This document shows, in pieces, positions 33,050-43,187 of a DNA stretch of 64,000 bases. The position numbers and the translations under genes are program-made. The notes under the pieces were generated by a model. The model was not told the origin of the DNA. It did no database searches and was given only the letters and a program-made list of their open reading frames with translations. Position 1 is the stretch's first letter; the number at the start of each line of letters is the position of its first letter. This DNA comes from Peptococcaceae bacterium (GTDB lineage Bacteria > Bacillota > Desulfotomaculia > Desulfotomaculales > Desulfocucumaceae): positions 62,001 to 126,000 of the forward strand of contig JAILZP010000004.1 in the NCBI GenBank assembly GCA_023512435.1, read 5' to 3'.

Positions 33050-34450
33050 TTGGATTTATTGTCCCAGGTAAAGTCCACAATCGACAAGCACGGGATGATC
33101 TCACCGGGGGATACAATCCTGGTCGGCGTTTCCGGGGGACCCGATTCACTGGCCCTGCTTCACCTGCTGAACAGGCTTAAAGACGACTTGCAGTGCAGGC
33201 TTTATGCCGGTCACCTGGACCACATGTTCCGGGGCGAAGAGGCCGAAGCCGATGCGCGGCTGGTGGAAAGCCTGGCCCGTCAGTGGCAGGTGCCTTTTGT
33301 CATGGAAAGGGTGAATGTGCCGGAATATATTGAAAAACACAGGCTTTCACCCCAGCAGGGGGCCAGGGAGGTCCGCTACCGGTTCTACCGGGATGCTGCC
33401 GCCAGGCTGGGAGCGGTCAGGGTGGCCCTGGGGCATCATGCCGACGACCAGGCTGAAACGGTTTTAATAAACCTGATCAGGGGGACCGGCCTTAAGGGCT
33501 TGGGCGGCATGCCGCCGGCCCGGGAGGGGATTTACATTCGCCCCCTGCTGGAAACCAGAAAGAAACAGATAGATGAGTACTGCCGGGAATTTGGCATTCC
33601 CTACCGGGTGGATTCCTCCAATTTAAAGACGGTTTACCTGAGAAACCGGGTGAGGTTGGAATTAATGCCGCTGCTGGAGGAAAAATATAACCCTGCGGTG
33701 GTAAATTCCCTGAACCGGCTGGCCGAAATCGTCAGGGCCGAGGATGAATACCTGGATGAGGCCGCCCGGATCGCCCTGGAAGATGCCGTCATGTCCAGGG
33801 AGGAAGGAAAAATAACCCTCTCCATTGAAAAGGTAAACTGCCAGCCTGTGGCCGTCAGGAGGCGGATGATCCTGGCTGGTTACCGCACCCTGGCCGGGGA
33901 CGGCGGGTACCCCGCCTTTGAACAGATAGACAGGGCGCTGGAAATGGCCCGCGGTGATCATTTTCGGGGAAAAATCGAACTTCCCGGCGGGATTGATCTG
34001 GTTAAAAGACGCCGGTTTCTGGAAATGATTAGAAACAGGGGCATTAGACCGGTGCCCTTTTACCAGCGATCACTCCGGGTCCCGGGCCTGACCCCGGTTC
34101 CTGAAATCAACCGCAGCATCCTGGCGGAAATTCTGGATGCGTCCAAGGTGGGGGACCCCCGCCGGTTTTCGCGGGACCAGGCGGTGCTGGACCTGGAGAG
34201 CCTGCAGGGGCCGTTGTTTGTGCGCAGGCGCCGGGATGGGGACGTGTTTTTCCCCCTGGGTGCGGGCGGAAAAGTCAAGCTGAAGAAGTTTTTTATCGAC
34301 CTGAAAGTGCCCAGGGAGCAGAGGGACGCAATACCCATTGTCGCCAGTGGAAATGATATTGTATGGGTGGCCGGATACAGGCCTGGGGATCCCTGGAAGG
34401 TAACCGGAAAGACCAGGGTGTGCCTGCGCCTGGAATTGCTGGAGGGTTAG
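33050..34450 (+). CDS. tilS: tRNA(Ile)-lysidine synthase
   Basis: A 466-residue enzyme that converts the wobble cytidine of tRNA-Ile(CAU) to lysidine, so it reads AUA. The PP-loop ATPase motif VGVSGGPDSLALLHLL (about 24-39) is followed by GHLDHMFRGEEAEAD, GHHADDQAETVLINLIRGTG and, at the C-terminus, the tRNA-binding domain with RRRRDGDVFFPLG. TTG at 33050 fits the conserved start; the frame runs upstream to 32918 over repeat-like and terminator sequence. In Bacillus hprT follows tilS; here ftsH follows directly. Confidence 0.94.
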   Translation: MDLLSQVKSTIDKHGMISPGDTILVGVSGGPDSLALLHLLNRLKDDLQCRLYAGHLDHMFRGEEAEADARLVESLARQWQVPFVMERVNVPEYIEKHRLSPQQGAREVRYRFYRDAAARLGAVRVALGHHADDQAETVLINLIRGTGLKGLGGMPPAREGIYIRPLLETRKKQIDEYCREFGIPYRVDSSNLKTVYLRNRVRLELMPLLEEKYNPAVVNSLNRLAEIVRAEDEYLDEAARIALEDAVMSREEGKITLSIEKVNCQPVAVRRRMILAGYRTLAGDGGYPAFEQIDRALEMARGDHFRGKIELPGGIDLVKRRRFLEMIRNRGIRPVPFYQRSLRVPGLTPVPEINRSILAEILDASKVGDPRRFSRDQAVLDLESLQGPLFVRRRRDGDVFFPLGAGGKVKLKKFFIDLKVPREQRDAIPIVASGNDIVWVAGYRPGDPWKVTGKTRVCLRLELLEG

Positions 34451-34472
34451 ATTAAATATTAACATTTAATTA

Positions 34473-34501
34473 TTGAAAGGGAAAAATCCCTGTGATAAAA
34501 T
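34473..34501 (+). promoter_or_regulatory. Promoter upstream of ftsH
   Basis: TTGAAA (34473-34478), a 17-base spacer and TAAAAT (34496-34501), 45 bases before the start codon. Confidence 0.6.
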
Positions 34502-34545
34502 ACTCATTATGGGTTCTTTCGTAAGGTGGCAGAGAGGAGTGGCCG

Positions 34546-36372
34546 TTGTTGAACAAGGTCCTGAAAAACCTTAGTATTTACCTGCTGATAGTCCTGGTCA
34601 TCATCGCTCTGATCAAGTATACTTCACCTCAGGCTGCCACACCGGACAAGGTGCGATACGACCAGTTCATCAATATGGTGAATAAAGGCGAGATAGCAAA
34701 GGTCACCATTCAGGCCGGAGAAAACACCATTCATATACTGGGTGAGAGAAAGGACGGGACCAAAATTGAATCCCTGGGCCCCCAGCCGGACCCGAGGCTC
34801 CAGGGACTGCTGGAGGCGAAGGGGGTTCAGTACGAGTTTGAACCGCCTCCCCAGCCGGGGTGGTGGACCGGTATAATTACCAGCCTGCTGCCGATACTGA
34901 TCTTCGTGCTGCTGTTCTTCTTTCTCATGCAGCAAACCCAGGGCGGCGGCAACAGGGTCATGTCCTTCGGCAAGAGCCGCGCCCGGATGGTTTCCGATGA
35001 AAAGAAAAAGGTCACCTTTAATGACGTGGCCGGGGCCGACGAGGTCAAGGAGGAACTGGCCGAAATAGTGGAGTATTTGAAAAACCCGAAGAAGTTCAAT
35101 GAACTGGGGGCCAAGATCCCCAAGGGGGTGCTCCTTTTCGGCCCCCCGGGAACGGGAAAGACCCTGCTGGCCAGGGCCGTGGCCGGTGAAGCGGGGGTTC
35201 CCTTTTTCACCATCAGCGGGTCGGACTTTGTGGAGATGTTCGTCGGGGTCGGCGCCTCCAGGGTGCGTGACCTCTTCGAGCAGGCGAAGAAAAATGCTCC
35301 CTGCATTGTTTTCATAGATGAGATTGACGCCGTCGGCCGGCAGAGGGGCGCCGGCCTGGGGGGCGGCCATGACGAGCGGGAGCAGACCCTGAACCAGCTG
35401 CTTGTGGAGATGGACGGATTCGCCCCCAACGAGGGCATAATCATCATTGCCGCCACCAACCGGCCGGACATCCTGGACCCGGCTCTGTTGCGGCCGGGGC
35501 GGTTTGACCGCCAGGTGGTGGTGGATGTGCCCGACCTCACCGGCCGTAAGGAAATCCTGAAGGTGCACATCAGGGGGAAGCCCCTGGCGCCGGATGTGGA
35601 CCTTGAGGTGCTGGCCCGGAGGACCCCTGGCTTCACCGGGGCCGACCTGGCCAACATGGTGAACGAGGCCGCTCTTCTGGCCGCCAGGTTTGACAAGAAC
35701 GAAATAGGCATGTCCGAGCTGGAGAGTTCCATTGAGCGGGTAATAGCCGGTCCGGAAAAGAAATCGAAGGTGATCAGCGAAAAGGAAAAGAGGCTGGTGT
35801 CATACCACGAGGCCGGCCACGCCCTGGTGGGGTACCTGCTGCCCAACACCGACCCGGTGCACAAGGTTTCCATCATTCCCAGGGGCCGGGCCGGGGGTTA
35901 CACCCTGCTGCTGCCTAAGGAAGACCGCTACTACATGACCAGGTCGATGCTGATGGACCAGGTGACCATGCTTCTGGCCGGGAGGGTGGCCGAGGCCATC
36001 GTGCTGCAGGAGATCAGCACCGGCGCCCAGAACGACCTGGAAAGGGCCACCGAGACCGTCAGGCGCATGATTATGGAGTACGGCATGAGTGACGCCCTGG
36101 GGCCCATGACCCTGGGCCGCAAGCAGGAAACGGTGTTCCTGGGCCGGGACCTGGCCAGGGACAGGAACTACGGTGAAGAAGTGGCGGCCGCCATCGACAA
36201 GGAAGTAAAAAATATAATTGAAAAGAATTACAACCGGTCCAGGGAGCTTCTGGAAAAGCACATGGACACCCTGCACCGCATCGCCCAGGTGCTGATGGAG
36301 AAGGAAACCATCGAGGCCGCGGAATTTGAAGATTTGATGAGGCAGTGCGGCGTGGAAAAGGGAAAAATATAA
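34546..36372 (+). CDS. ftsH: ATP-dependent zinc metalloprotease FtsH
   Basis: A 608-residue membrane protease that degrades unfolded membrane proteins and regulatory factors; in Bacillus it acts on Spo0E. Two transmembrane helices (about 6-25 and 107-127) flank a short outer domain. The AAA domain has Walker A GPPGTGKT (about 199-206), Walker [19 protein letters not shown] and the second-region [20 protein letters not shown]. The M41 protease has the zinc site HEAGH (421-425). It starts at TTG after GAGGAG. Confidence 0.97.
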   Translation: MLNKVLKNLSIYLLIVLVIIALIKYTSPQAATPDKVRYDQFINMVNKGEIAKVTIQAGENTIHILGERKDGTKIESLGPQPDPRLQGLLEAKGVQYEFEPPPQPGWWTGIITSLLPILIFVLLFFFLMQQTQGGGNRVMSFGKSRARMVSDEKKKVTFNDVAGADEVKEELAEIVEYLKNPKKFNELGAKIPKGVLLFGPPGTGKTLLARAVAGEAGVPFFTISGSDFVEMFVGVGASRVRDLFEQAKKNAPCIVFIDEIDAVGRQRGAGLGGGHDEREQTLNQLLVEMDGFAPNEGIIIIAATNRPDILDPALLRPGRFDRQVVVDVPDLTGRKEILKVHIRGKPLAPDVDLEVLARRTPGFTGADLANMVNEAALLAARFDKNEIGMSELESSIERVIAGPEKKSKVISEKEKRLVSYHEAGHALVGYLLPNTDPVHKVSIIPRGRAGGYTLLLPKEDRYYMTRSMLMDQVTMLLAGRVAEAIVLQEISTGAQNDLERATETVRRMIMEYGMSDALGPMTLGRKQETVFLGRDLARDRNYGEEVAAAIDKEVKNIIEKNYNRSRELLEKHMDTLHRIAQVLMEKETIEAAEFEDLMRQCGVEKGKI

Positions 36373-36395
36373 AATGGGAATTGGGAAATGGGAAC

Positions 36396-36511
36396 AATTG
36401 GCAACTAGCCGCTGGCGGCTAGCAAGTAGCGGTTGGCAGCCAGCAGGTGGCAACTAACAGCTAAAGGCTAATAGCTAGCAGCTAGTAGCTAGGAGCTAGA
36501 AGCTAGCTGCT
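36396..36511. repeat. AGCTAG-type degenerate repeat between ftsH and ndk
   Basis: About 115 bases built of imperfect units such as CTAGCAGCTAGTAGCTAG and GGCAACTA. Similar tracts lie at about 49090-49205 and 60573-60690. Confidence 0.8.
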
Positions 36512-36533
36512 ATTGTACAGGAGGACTGCCGCG

Positions 36534-36983
36534 ATGGAAAGGACCTATCTGATGATCAAGCCCGACGGGGTTCAGAGAGGGCTGATCGGGGAGATTATTT
36601 CCCGCTTTGAAAAGAAGGGGCTTAAAATATTGGGCCTGAAGATGCTTAAAATCTCCCGGGAAATGGCCGAGAGGCATTACGCGGAGCACGCGGGCAAACC
36701 CTTCTTCGGGCCCCTGGTGGATTACATCACCTCGGGGCCGGTGGTGGCCATGGTGGTGGAGGGGAAGGACGCCATATCCACCGCCAGGGAAATGATGGGC
36801 GCCACCAACCCCCTGAAGGCGGCCCCGGGCACCATCCGGGCCACTTACGGGATGGATGTGGGGAGAAATATAATTCACGGGTCGGATTCCAAGGACAGCG
36901 CGGACAGGGAAATAAGCATCTTTTTCCGGCCCGAGGAATTGGTGGACTACGGACGGGACGTAGACAGGTGGATATATGAATAA
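36534..36983 (+). CDS. ndk: Nucleoside diphosphate kinase
   Basis: A 149-residue Ndk that balances (d)NTP pools by phosphate transfer via a His. It shows [40 protein letters not shown] and the active-site block [20 protein letters not shown], with the catalytic His (NIIHGSDS) at about 115. The ATG at 36534 has AGGAGG nine bases upstream. Confidence 0.97.
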   Translation: MERTYLMIKPDGVQRGLIGEIISRFEKKGLKILGLKMLKISREMAERHYAEHAGKPFFGPLVDYITSGPVVAMVVEGKDAISTAREMMGATNPLKAAPGTIRATYGMDVGRNIIHGSDSKDSADREISIFFRPEELVDYGRDVDRWIYE

Positions 36984-37118
36984 GCCGCCGGTGGCAGGAG
37001 TGTACACCGATGATTTACGCTGACGGCCGGTAAGGGGCCGTTTTTGCATTTTCAGGAAAGGCCTGAAGGAATTTGACAATGGTTGAAGAATCTGTCTTTC
37101 CAAGAAAGGATGGTCGGT

Positions 37119-37526
37119 ATGACGCAACTAAAGCCGGGTATTATAGGAGAGGCCTCTGTCACCGTGGACCCGTCAAACACGGCCGTGGCCTACGGCAGCG
37201 GAGGGGTGTCCGTCTTTGCCACCCCTGCCATGATCGGGCTGATGGAGAAAGCCGCCCTTTCCTCGGTGGATCCCCTTCTGGAAAGCGGGATGACCACGGT
37301 GGGCACCCGGGTGGATGTCCGGCACCTGGCGGCAACGCCCGTCGGAATGAAGGTGGTGGCCGTATCCGAACTGGTGGAGGTGGACGGCAAGCGCCTGGTG
37401 TTCAGGGTGGAGGCCCGGGACGAGGCGGAGGTGGTGGGCACGGGCATCCACGAGCGTTATATAGTTCCGGAGCAGAAATTTTTGGATCGGGCCGCCGGAA
37501 AGAAAATTTCAGCAGGTAATAAGTGA
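37119..37526 (+). CDS. FlK-like hotdog-fold thioesterase
   Basis: A 135-residue hotdog protein resembling fluoroacetyl-CoA thioesterase FlK: ATPAMIGLMEKAALSSV then GTRVDVRHLAATPVGMKV. Thr35, Glu43 and His69 keep the spacing of the FlK triad (42/50/76 there). It probably hydrolyses or binds a small acyl-CoA; family members other than FlK have uncertain substrates. The ATG at 37119 lies eight bases after GAAAGGA. It may belong with the acyl-CoA metabolism genes downstream. Confidence 0.85.
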   Translation: MTQLKPGIIGEASVTVDPSNTAVAYGSGGVSVFATPAMIGLMEKAALSSVDPLLESGMTTVGTRVDVRHLAATPVGMKVVAVSELVEVDGKRLVFRVEARDEAEVVGTGIHERYIVPEQKFLDRAAGKKISAGNK

Positions 37527-37740
37527 CCGGGAAGGAAAATTGATCATTTTAATAGAATATTTTTTTGTACTCCGTTCAAAAAAGAAATTTATGGCGTTCC
37601 TGAAGCGAATTTGGACGGATAGGAATGCCCTAAGTTACAAAAATTATAAATAAAGGAGGTAAGTTCGGGACGGCTAAATAAATCATTTTAAAAGAAAGAC
37701 AGCCCCAGGAATTTAATTTTGAGAAAAGGAGAGGGAAAAG

Positions 37741-39501
37741 ATGGCCTACGATGCAACCAAAATGAAGGACTATGAAATAGCCGAGGCGGCGGAGGTGAAT
37801 ATGCCGTCTCCCGATGAGTGGCGGGAGAGGCTGGGCCTGCAGAAGGACGAGGTTATCCCTTACGGCCGGATCTGCAAGCTGGACTTCATGAAAATTATTG
37901 AGCGTCTTAAGGACAGGCCCGACGGCAAGTACATAAACGTCACCGCCATTACCCCCACTCCGCTGGGTGAAGGCAAAACCACCACCACCATGGGCCTGGT
38001 GGAGGGCCTGGGCAAGAGGGGCAAAAACGTGGGAGCGGCCATCCGCCAGCCCTCGGGCGGACCCACCATGAACGTCAAGGGTACCGCCGCCGGCGGCGGA
38101 AACGCTCTGGCCATTCCCATGACCGAGTTTTCCCTGGGCCTTACCGGGGACATCAACGACATCATGAACGCCCACAACCTGGCCATGGTGGCCCTCACCG
38201 CCAGGATGCAGCACGAAAGAAACTATGACGACGCCGAGCTGGCCAAGCGCAACTTGAGGCGTCTGGACATCGACCCCACCAGGGTGGAGATGGGCTGGAT
38301 CATTGACTTCTGCGCCCAGGCCCTGCGCAACATCATCATCGGCATCGGCGGGAAGATGGACGGCTACATGATGCAGTCCAAGTTCGGCATTGCCGTGAGC
38401 TCGGAGATCATGGCCATCCTGGCCGTGGCCAATGACCTCAAGGACATGCGGGAAAGAATCGGCAAGATCATCGTGGCCTACGACAAGAAGGGCAATCCGG
38501 TGACCACCTCCGACCTGGAAGTGGCCGGCGCCATGACCGCCTTTATGCGCAACGCCATCAACCCGACCCTGATGAGCACGGTGGAATACCAGCCCGTACT
38601 GGTGCACGCCGGTCCCTTCGCCAACATCGCCATCGGCCAGTCCTCCATCATCGCCGACCGCATTGCCCTGAAGATGTTCGACTACAACGTCACCGAGAGC
38701 GGATTCGCCGCCGACATCGGCTTCGAGAAGTTCTGGAACGTGAAGTGCCGCTTCAGCGGGCTCACCCCCAACGTGTCGGTGATTACCGCCACCATCAGGG
38801 CACTGAAGATGCACGGCGGCGGACCCAAGGTGGTGGCCGGCCGGCCCCTGCCCGAGGAGTACACCAAGGAGAACGTCGGGCTGGTGGAAAAGGGCTGCGA
38901 GAACCTCATCCACCACATCAACGTGGTCAGAAAGGCCGGCATCAACCCGGTGGTCTGCATCAACGCCTTCCACACCGACACCAAGGACGAGATCGCCGCG
39001 GTCCGCAGGGCCGCCGAATCCGCCGGGGCCCGTTGCGCGCTGTCCGAGCACTGGCTCAAGGGCGGGGAGGGCGCCCTGGAGCTGGCGGACGCAGTCATCG
39101 ACGCCTGCAACGACAAAGTGGACTTCAAGTTCCTCTACCCGCTGGACCTGCCTTTGCGCAAGCGGGTGGAGATAATCGCCAAGGAAGTCTACGGCGCCGA
39201 CGGGGTTTCCTGGACTCCGGAGGCCGAAGCCAAGGCCAAGGCTTTCGAAGAGAACCCCGAATACAAGGACTTCGCCACCATGATGGTGAAAACCCACCTG
39301 TCGCTTTCCCACATGCCGGAGGCCAAGGGTGTGCCCAAGGGCTGGATCCTGCCGGTCCGCGATGTGCTGATCTTTGCCGGCGCCAAGTTCCTGTGCCCCA
39401 TGACCGGCACCATCAGCCTGATGCCCGGCACCAGTTCCGACCCGGCCTTCCGGAGGATAGACGTGGATACCGACACCGGCAAGGTATTGGGCCTGTTCTA
39501 A
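37741..39501 (+). CDS. fhs: Formate-tetrahydrofolate ligase
   Basis: A 586-residue, ATP-dependent ligase making 10-formyl-tetrahydrofolate from formate, a step of the methyl branch of the Wood-Ljungdahl pathway and of C1 metabolism. Motifs are [17 protein letters not shown] (ATP loop, about 70-86), [19 protein letters not shown] and [11 protein letters not shown]. Codon use is far more C-ending than in neighbours (for example AAC, GAC, ATC, CGC), a sign of very high expression. It has a GGAGAGGG Shine-Dalgarno. No ZTP-type riboswitch was recognised in the 200 bases upstream. Confidence 0.98.
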   Translation: MAYDATKMKDYEIAEAAEVNMPSPDEWRERLGLQKDEVIPYGRICKLDFMKIIERLKDRPDGKYINVTAITPTPLGEGKTTTTMGLVEGLGKRGKNVGAAIRQPSGGPTMNVKGTAAGGGNALAIPMTEFSLGLTGDINDIMNAHNLAMVALTARMQHERNYDDAELAKRNLRRLDIDPTRVEMGWIIDFCAQALRNIIIGIGGKMDGYMMQSKFGIAVSSEIMAILAVANDLKDMRERIGKIIVAYDKKGNPVTTSDLEVAGAMTAFMRNAINPTLMSTVEYQPVLVHAGPFANIAIGQSSIIADRIALKMFDYNVTESGFAADIGFEKFWNVKCRFSGLTPNVSVITATIRALKMHGGGPKVVAGRPLPEEYTKENVGLVEKGCENLIHHINVVRKAGINPVVCINAFHTDTKDEIAAVRRAAESAGARCALSEHWLKGGEGALELADAVIDACNDKVDFKFLYPLDLPLRKRVEIIAKEVYGADGVSWTPEAEAKAKAFEENPEYKDFATMMVKTHLSLSHMPEAKGVPKGWILPVRDVLIFAGAKFLCPMTGTISLMPGTSSDPAFRRIDVDTDTGKVLGLF

Positions 39502-39840
39502 AAAGAACAGACGAGGCTGCACCAAAAAGTCCATCTGCTGCGTTCCGGCTTCGGTTTTTGAGGGGCTTCTTAAAAGGAGCCCCTTTCCCTTGCTTAGAAG
39601 CATGCGGCGCCCCGGCAGCCGGAGGTTTTCTATTTTTTAGAGGAGAAGGCGCTTTTAAGGAGGAATACGGATTTAATAAAAGAATAATTAAAGAATGTTA
39701 AAAATAAAGCGGCGGCGGGTCCGGGAAGGGTGCGCAGGGCGGGTCAAACATAACCGGAAGAATTTTTACCGGGGTCCGGAAAATAATAAAAGCAATTTTA
39801 CAAAAAATTAGTAAACTTTAAAGGATAGGAGCGTGCAGGC
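39502..39840 (+). other. Intergenic region after fhs
   Basis: About 340 bases without a convincing gene. A weak hairpin AGGGGCT/AGCCCCT (39561-39584) may terminate fhs. The last 180 bases are A+T-rich and probably hold the promoter of the DUF134 gene, but I cannot pick one. Confidence 0.5.
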
Positions 39841-40305
39841 ATGTCGAGACCCCCGAAGTGCAGAATGGTTGAGTTTCTGCCCCAGCTGACATATTTTAAG
39901 CCGGCCGGTGTCCCGATAAGGGAGCTTACCGAGGTGGTCCTTTCGGTGGAAGAACTGGAAGCCGTCCGGCTAAAGGATCTGATAGGCCTTGAACAGGAAG
40001 CCTGCGCCGAAAAGATGGGGATATCCCGGCCCACCTACCACAGGATTCTTTCCTCGGCCCGGCAAAAGATTGCCGAAGCCCTGATAAACGGAAGGGCGAT
40101 CAAGGTGGAGGGGGGAAATTTCCGGGTGACCGTTCGCCTCTACCGCTGCCGGGGCTGCGGCCACCAGTGGGAACAGGAGTGCAGCCGGGGGCCAAATTTT
40201 TCCGAACTGACGTGCCCCACCTGCAAACACCCCGACGTTATCAGAATTAACGGCGACGGGAGGCCCTTCAACTGTCACCGCTGGAAGGACGGCAAGAAAA
40301 TTTAA
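39841..40305 (+). CDS. DUF134 family HTH protein with zinc-ribbon-like tail
   Basis: A 154-residue member of the DUF134 (UPF0251) family, opening with MSRPPKCRMVEFLPQLTYFK. A sigma-region-4-like helix-turn-helix lies at about 35-80 (VELEAVRLKDLIGLEQ pattern, then ISRPTYHRILSSARQKIAEA). The C-terminal extension has two Cys pairs (CRGCGHQW, CPTCKHPD), suggesting a zinc ribbon that most short DUF134 proteins lack. It is probably a DNA-binding protein with an unknown target. Confidence 0.87.
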   Translation: MSRPPKCRMVEFLPQLTYFKPAGVPIRELTEVVLSVEELEAVRLKDLIGLEQEACAEKMGISRPTYHRILSSARQKIAEALINGRAIKVEGGNFRVTVRLYRCRGCGHQWEQECSRGPNFSELTCPTCKHPDVIRINGDGRPFNCHRWKDGKKI

Positions 40306-40358
40306 GCGTTTAAAGTATTTTAAGTGAGGGAAGGAACACAAAGCGAGGCGGTAGCGAG

Positions 40359-41753
40359 ATGAGTGTTTCAGGCACCCGGGAAAACTTTTTTTTCAGGTCC
40401 CTGGAGACCGCCATTGAGACTGTCAATGACGGTATCATTGCCGTCAACGAAAAAGGGTTGGTAACCGCCTTCAACCCTGCCGCGGAAAGGATCACGGGCC
40501 TCCGGCACAGCGAGGTGCGGGGAGTCAATATAGAGGAACTGTGCGGATCCAGTGCCGTGATTAAGGCGCTTTACGGCAACGGCACCGCCGTGCGGGGACA
40601 GATGTTGAATTTTGGCGATACCCCCGTGGGGGTGAGCAGGATCCCGGTAAGGGCGGGTAAAAAAGAAGCAGGACTGGTCATCGTTTTCCAGACTGCGGGC
40701 AAAATCCGCAAGTCCGACGCCAAAAAAACAAAGCAGGGATCCGCCTGTCACGGCCTGGTGGCCAAGTTCAGGTTTTCGGACATTATCGGTAAAAGCGCCA
40801 TGATCGAGGAAGCCGTAAGGGAATGCAGGAAATACGCGAGATCGGAGGCAGCGGTGCTGATTACCGGTGAAAGCGGGACGGGCAAGGAGCTGTTTGCCCA
40901 GAGCCTGCACAACGAGAGTGCCCGCCGGGACGGGCCCTTTGTGGCGGTAAACTGCGCCGCCCTGCCGGAAAACCTGCTGGAAAGCGAGCTTTTCGGCTAT
41001 GAGGAGGGGGCTTTTACCGGCGCCCGCAGGGGCGGCAAGCAGGGGCTGTTTACCCTGGCCCACGGGGGGACCATATTTCTGGATGAAATAGGGGACCTGA
41101 GCCTGGGACTGCAGGCCCGGCTTTTGAGAGTGCTCCAGGAAAAAGAGGTTATGCCGGTGGGGGGCCAGAGGCTGATTCCGGTTGACGTCCGGGTACTGAG
41201 CGCCACCAACAGGAACATCGGGGCCCTGGTGGACGAGGGAAAATTCAGGGCCGACCTTTACTACCGCCTGAATGTGCTCAACCTTCACATACCGCCGCTG
41301 CGGGCAAGGCTGGAAGACGTTCCGGCCCTGTTCAGGTATTTTTTTGAGAGGCTGGCCGGCCCGGGGAAGCTGGAAGCCTTCAACATCACCGAAAACCTGC
41401 TGGAAAACCTGAAAAAATACATGTGGCCGGGGAACATCAGGGAACTGGAAGGCTTCGTTGAAAGATACGTGGCCCTGGGCGAGGAAAATATCAAAACCCA
41501 TGCCACCTTCCATAACCTTCTGGGCAAACTGGTTGGTTATGATACACCGGCTAAAAGGCACAGTGGAGAACACATAATCATCGAGCTGGGGAACATGATG
41601 GACATGGAGCGGCAGATTCTGGCCCAGGTCAGCGGCATGATTACCGGGGGTAAGGGCGAAATGGCCAGGATACTGGGTGTCAGCCGGACCACCCTGTGGA
41701 AAAAGTTGAAGGAGCTGGACATCCACGTTCCGGACAAGGAGAACACGGGATGA
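40359..41753 (+). CDS. PAS-domain sigma-54 transcriptional activator
   Basis: A 464-residue enhancer-binding protein without a receiver domain. A PAS domain (about 10-105) opens with [18 protein letters not shown]. The AAA+ domain (about 140-370) has Walker [12 protein letters not shown], the GAFTGA loop and [10 protein letters not shown] Fis-type HTH closes it ([18 protein letters not shown]). PAS sensing suggests response to a small molecule or redox state. It probably drives the sigma-54 promoter at 41887, 134 bases beyond its stop, and hence the dehydratase-ligase operon. Confidence 0.94.
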   Translation: MSVSGTRENFFFRSLETAIETVNDGIIAVNEKGLVTAFNPAAERITGLRHSEVRGVNIEELCGSSAVIKALYGNGTAVRGQMLNFGDTPVGVSRIPVRAGKKEAGLVIVFQTAGKIRKSDAKKTKQGSACHGLVAKFRFSDIIGKSAMIEEAVRECRKYARSEAAVLITGESGTGKELFAQSLHNESARRDGPFVAVNCAALPENLLESELFGYEEGAFTGARRGGKQGLFTLAHGGTIFLDEIGDLSLGLQARLLRVLQEKEVMPVGGQRLIPVDVRVLSATNRNIGALVDEGKFRADLYYRLNVLNLHIPPLRARLEDVPALFRYFFERLAGPGKLEAFNITENLLENLKKYMWPGNIRELEGFVERYVALGEENIKTHATFHNLLGKLVGYDTPAKRHSGEHIIIELGNMMDMERQILAQVSGMITGGKGEMARILGVSRTTLWKKLKELDIHVPDKENTG

Positions 41754-41886
41754 GAGCTTATGCCCGTTAAAGTCTTGAACCGCCGTTTAATAATATAACA
41801 ATCAACAGGACCGAACCCGGGAATATACCCTGAAAGCTGCTTTAAAAAAAAGACCAATGACCCCGGCGGGGGTTAATTAATTTATG

Positions 41887-41902
41887 TGGTATGACTATTG
41901 CT
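41887..41902 (+). promoter_or_regulatory. Sigma-54 (-24/-12) promoter of the dehydratase operon
   Basis: TGGTATGACTATTGCT has GG and GC ten bases apart and the TTGC box; only the C at two positions of TGGCAC is changed to T. It lies about 130 bases before the first dehydratase gene and just after a sigma-54 activator gene. Confidence 0.7.
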
Positions 41903-41910
41903 TTGTAAAA

Positions 41911-41998
41911 CGGGAATTGGGAATTGGGAATCAGGGGGGCTTTGTCAAATTTAAAACTGAGAGACGGTTTGACGGTTCCCATTTCCCAGTCCCCAGTC
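41911..41998 (+). repeat. GGGAATT repeat with opposed copy in the dehydratase leader
   Basis: GGGAATTGGGAATTGGGAAT (41912-41931) faces TTCCCATTTCCCAG (about 41977-41990). The tract would lie at the very start of the sigma-54 transcript and could fold into a hairpin. Confidence 0.55.
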
Positions 41999-42029
41999 CG
42001 GCGGATAAGCAGGCGAGGGAGGGAGATTT

Positions 42030-43187
42030 ATGGCGCTGCCCGGTGGCAGGGAATTGATCAAGGACATGGCCGGGTTTGTCCAGGAAAGGCATGAACGGAT
42101 GCGGGAGATTAAGAGGGGCGGCAAAAAAATTATCGGCTATTTCTGCAGCTATACCCCGGAAGAACTGATCCTGGCCGCGGGGATGCACCCGGTCAGAATA
42201 ATGGCCGACCTGCCGGATCCGGCCGGGCCGGTGGACGCGCACCTGCAGAACTTTGCCTGCGCCTTTGCCAGGAGCTGCCTGGACCAGTTGGTCAGGGACC
42301 GCCTTGACTACCTGGACGGGATCATTTTTCCCTGCACCTGCGATTCTCTCAGGGCGGTGTCGGAAATAATCCGCGCCAATAAAAAAGAGGGCTTTTTTTA
42401 TCACTTCCTGAACATGCCCCTGCGGGTGGAGGGCGATCCCCAGTTTGTTTTTTACCGGCGGGAACTGGAGCTTTTATATAATGCCCTGGCCGGGTTTGCC
42501 GGCCGCCCGCCCGGTTTGGAAAGCCTGAAGGGGGCCGTAGCCCTGGCTGACGCCAACAGGGAACTGCTGATCCGGATCTGGGACTTCCGGAAAGCTTCCG
42601 GGCCGGCCTTGACCGGCGAGGAATGCCTGGGCATAGTCAATGCCGCGGTCTGCATGGACAGGGAGGAACTCCGGGAGAGGCTGGAAAAAATCAGAAACGC
42701 CCTGGCCGGCGGAATCGGCGATGAGAAGGATACCGGCCGGGCCCGCCTGATGGTGATCGGGTCGGTCATCGACAACCCGGCGCTGATCAGGATTATCGAG
42801 TCCGCGGGCGCCCTGGTGGTGGGGGACGACCTTTGCACCGGCGCCAGGTACTTTTCCGTGCCGGTAAACATGGCTGACGGGGAAGATCCCCTGGACGCCC
42901 TGGCCCGCCGCTACCTCGGCCGGATCCCGTGCCCCACCAAGCACCCGGTGGACCGGCGGCTGGACCACATCAACCGGGTCATAGACGATTTTAAAATTCA
43001 GGGGGCGGTGGTGGTGCTTCAGAAGTTCTGCGAACCCCACGCCTTTGACTACCCCGCCCTCAGGGACATGATCACCGGCCGGGGAATACCCGTTCTCCTG
43101 CTGGAGATAGAGCCGGGGCGCCTGGCGGAGGGGCAGCTGTCCACCAGGGTGGAGGCCTTCGTGGAAATGTTGGGAGGTGGCCGCTGA
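42030..43187 (+). CDS. 2-hydroxyacyl-CoA dehydratase/BcrC-type subunit (first)
   Basis: A 385-residue member of the 2-hydroxyglutaryl-CoA dehydratase D-component/benzoyl-CoA reductase family. It has the family start GKKIIGYFCSYTPEELILAA and conserved Cys in CAFARSCLDQ, FPCTCDSLRA and QKFCEPHAFDYP, likely cluster ligands. Such enzymes remove water from (R)-2-hydroxyacyl-CoA by a ketyl radical mechanism in amino-acid or aromatic catabolism. Its stop overlaps the next start (GATGA), showing tight coupling. The natural substrate is not deducible. Confidence 0.9.
   Translation: MALPGGRELIKDMAGFVQERHERMREIKRGGKKIIGYFCSYTPEELILAAGMHPVRIMADLPDPAGPVDAHLQNFACAFARSCLDQLVRDRLDYLDGIIFPCTCDSLRAVSEIIRANKKEGFFYHFLNMPLRVEGDPQFVFYRRELELLYNALAGFAGRPPGLESLKGAVALADANRELLIRIWDFRKASGPALTGEECLGIVNAAVCMDREELRERLEKIRNALAGGIGDEKDTGRARLMVIGSVIDNPALIRIIESAGALVVGDDLCTGARYFSVPVNMADGEDPLDALARRYLGRIPCPTKHPVDRRLDHINRVIDDFKIQGAVVVLQKFCEPHAFDYPALRDMITGRGIPVLLLEIEPGRLAEGQLSTRVEAFVEMLGGGR

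Noticed and set aside
36396-36511. CRISPR-like appearance of the AGCTAG tract
   Set aside because: Units are 5-8 bases, irregular and in both orientations, with no constant repeat-spacer pattern and no cas genes.
37527-37740. ZTP riboswitch expected upstream of fhs
   Set aside because: I looked for the conserved segments of the class and did not find them.
37630-39603. A 657-codon open frame on the minus strand
   Set aside because: It lies fully opposite fhs and arises from its strong codon bias; its translation is low-complexity His/Gly-rich with no domain.
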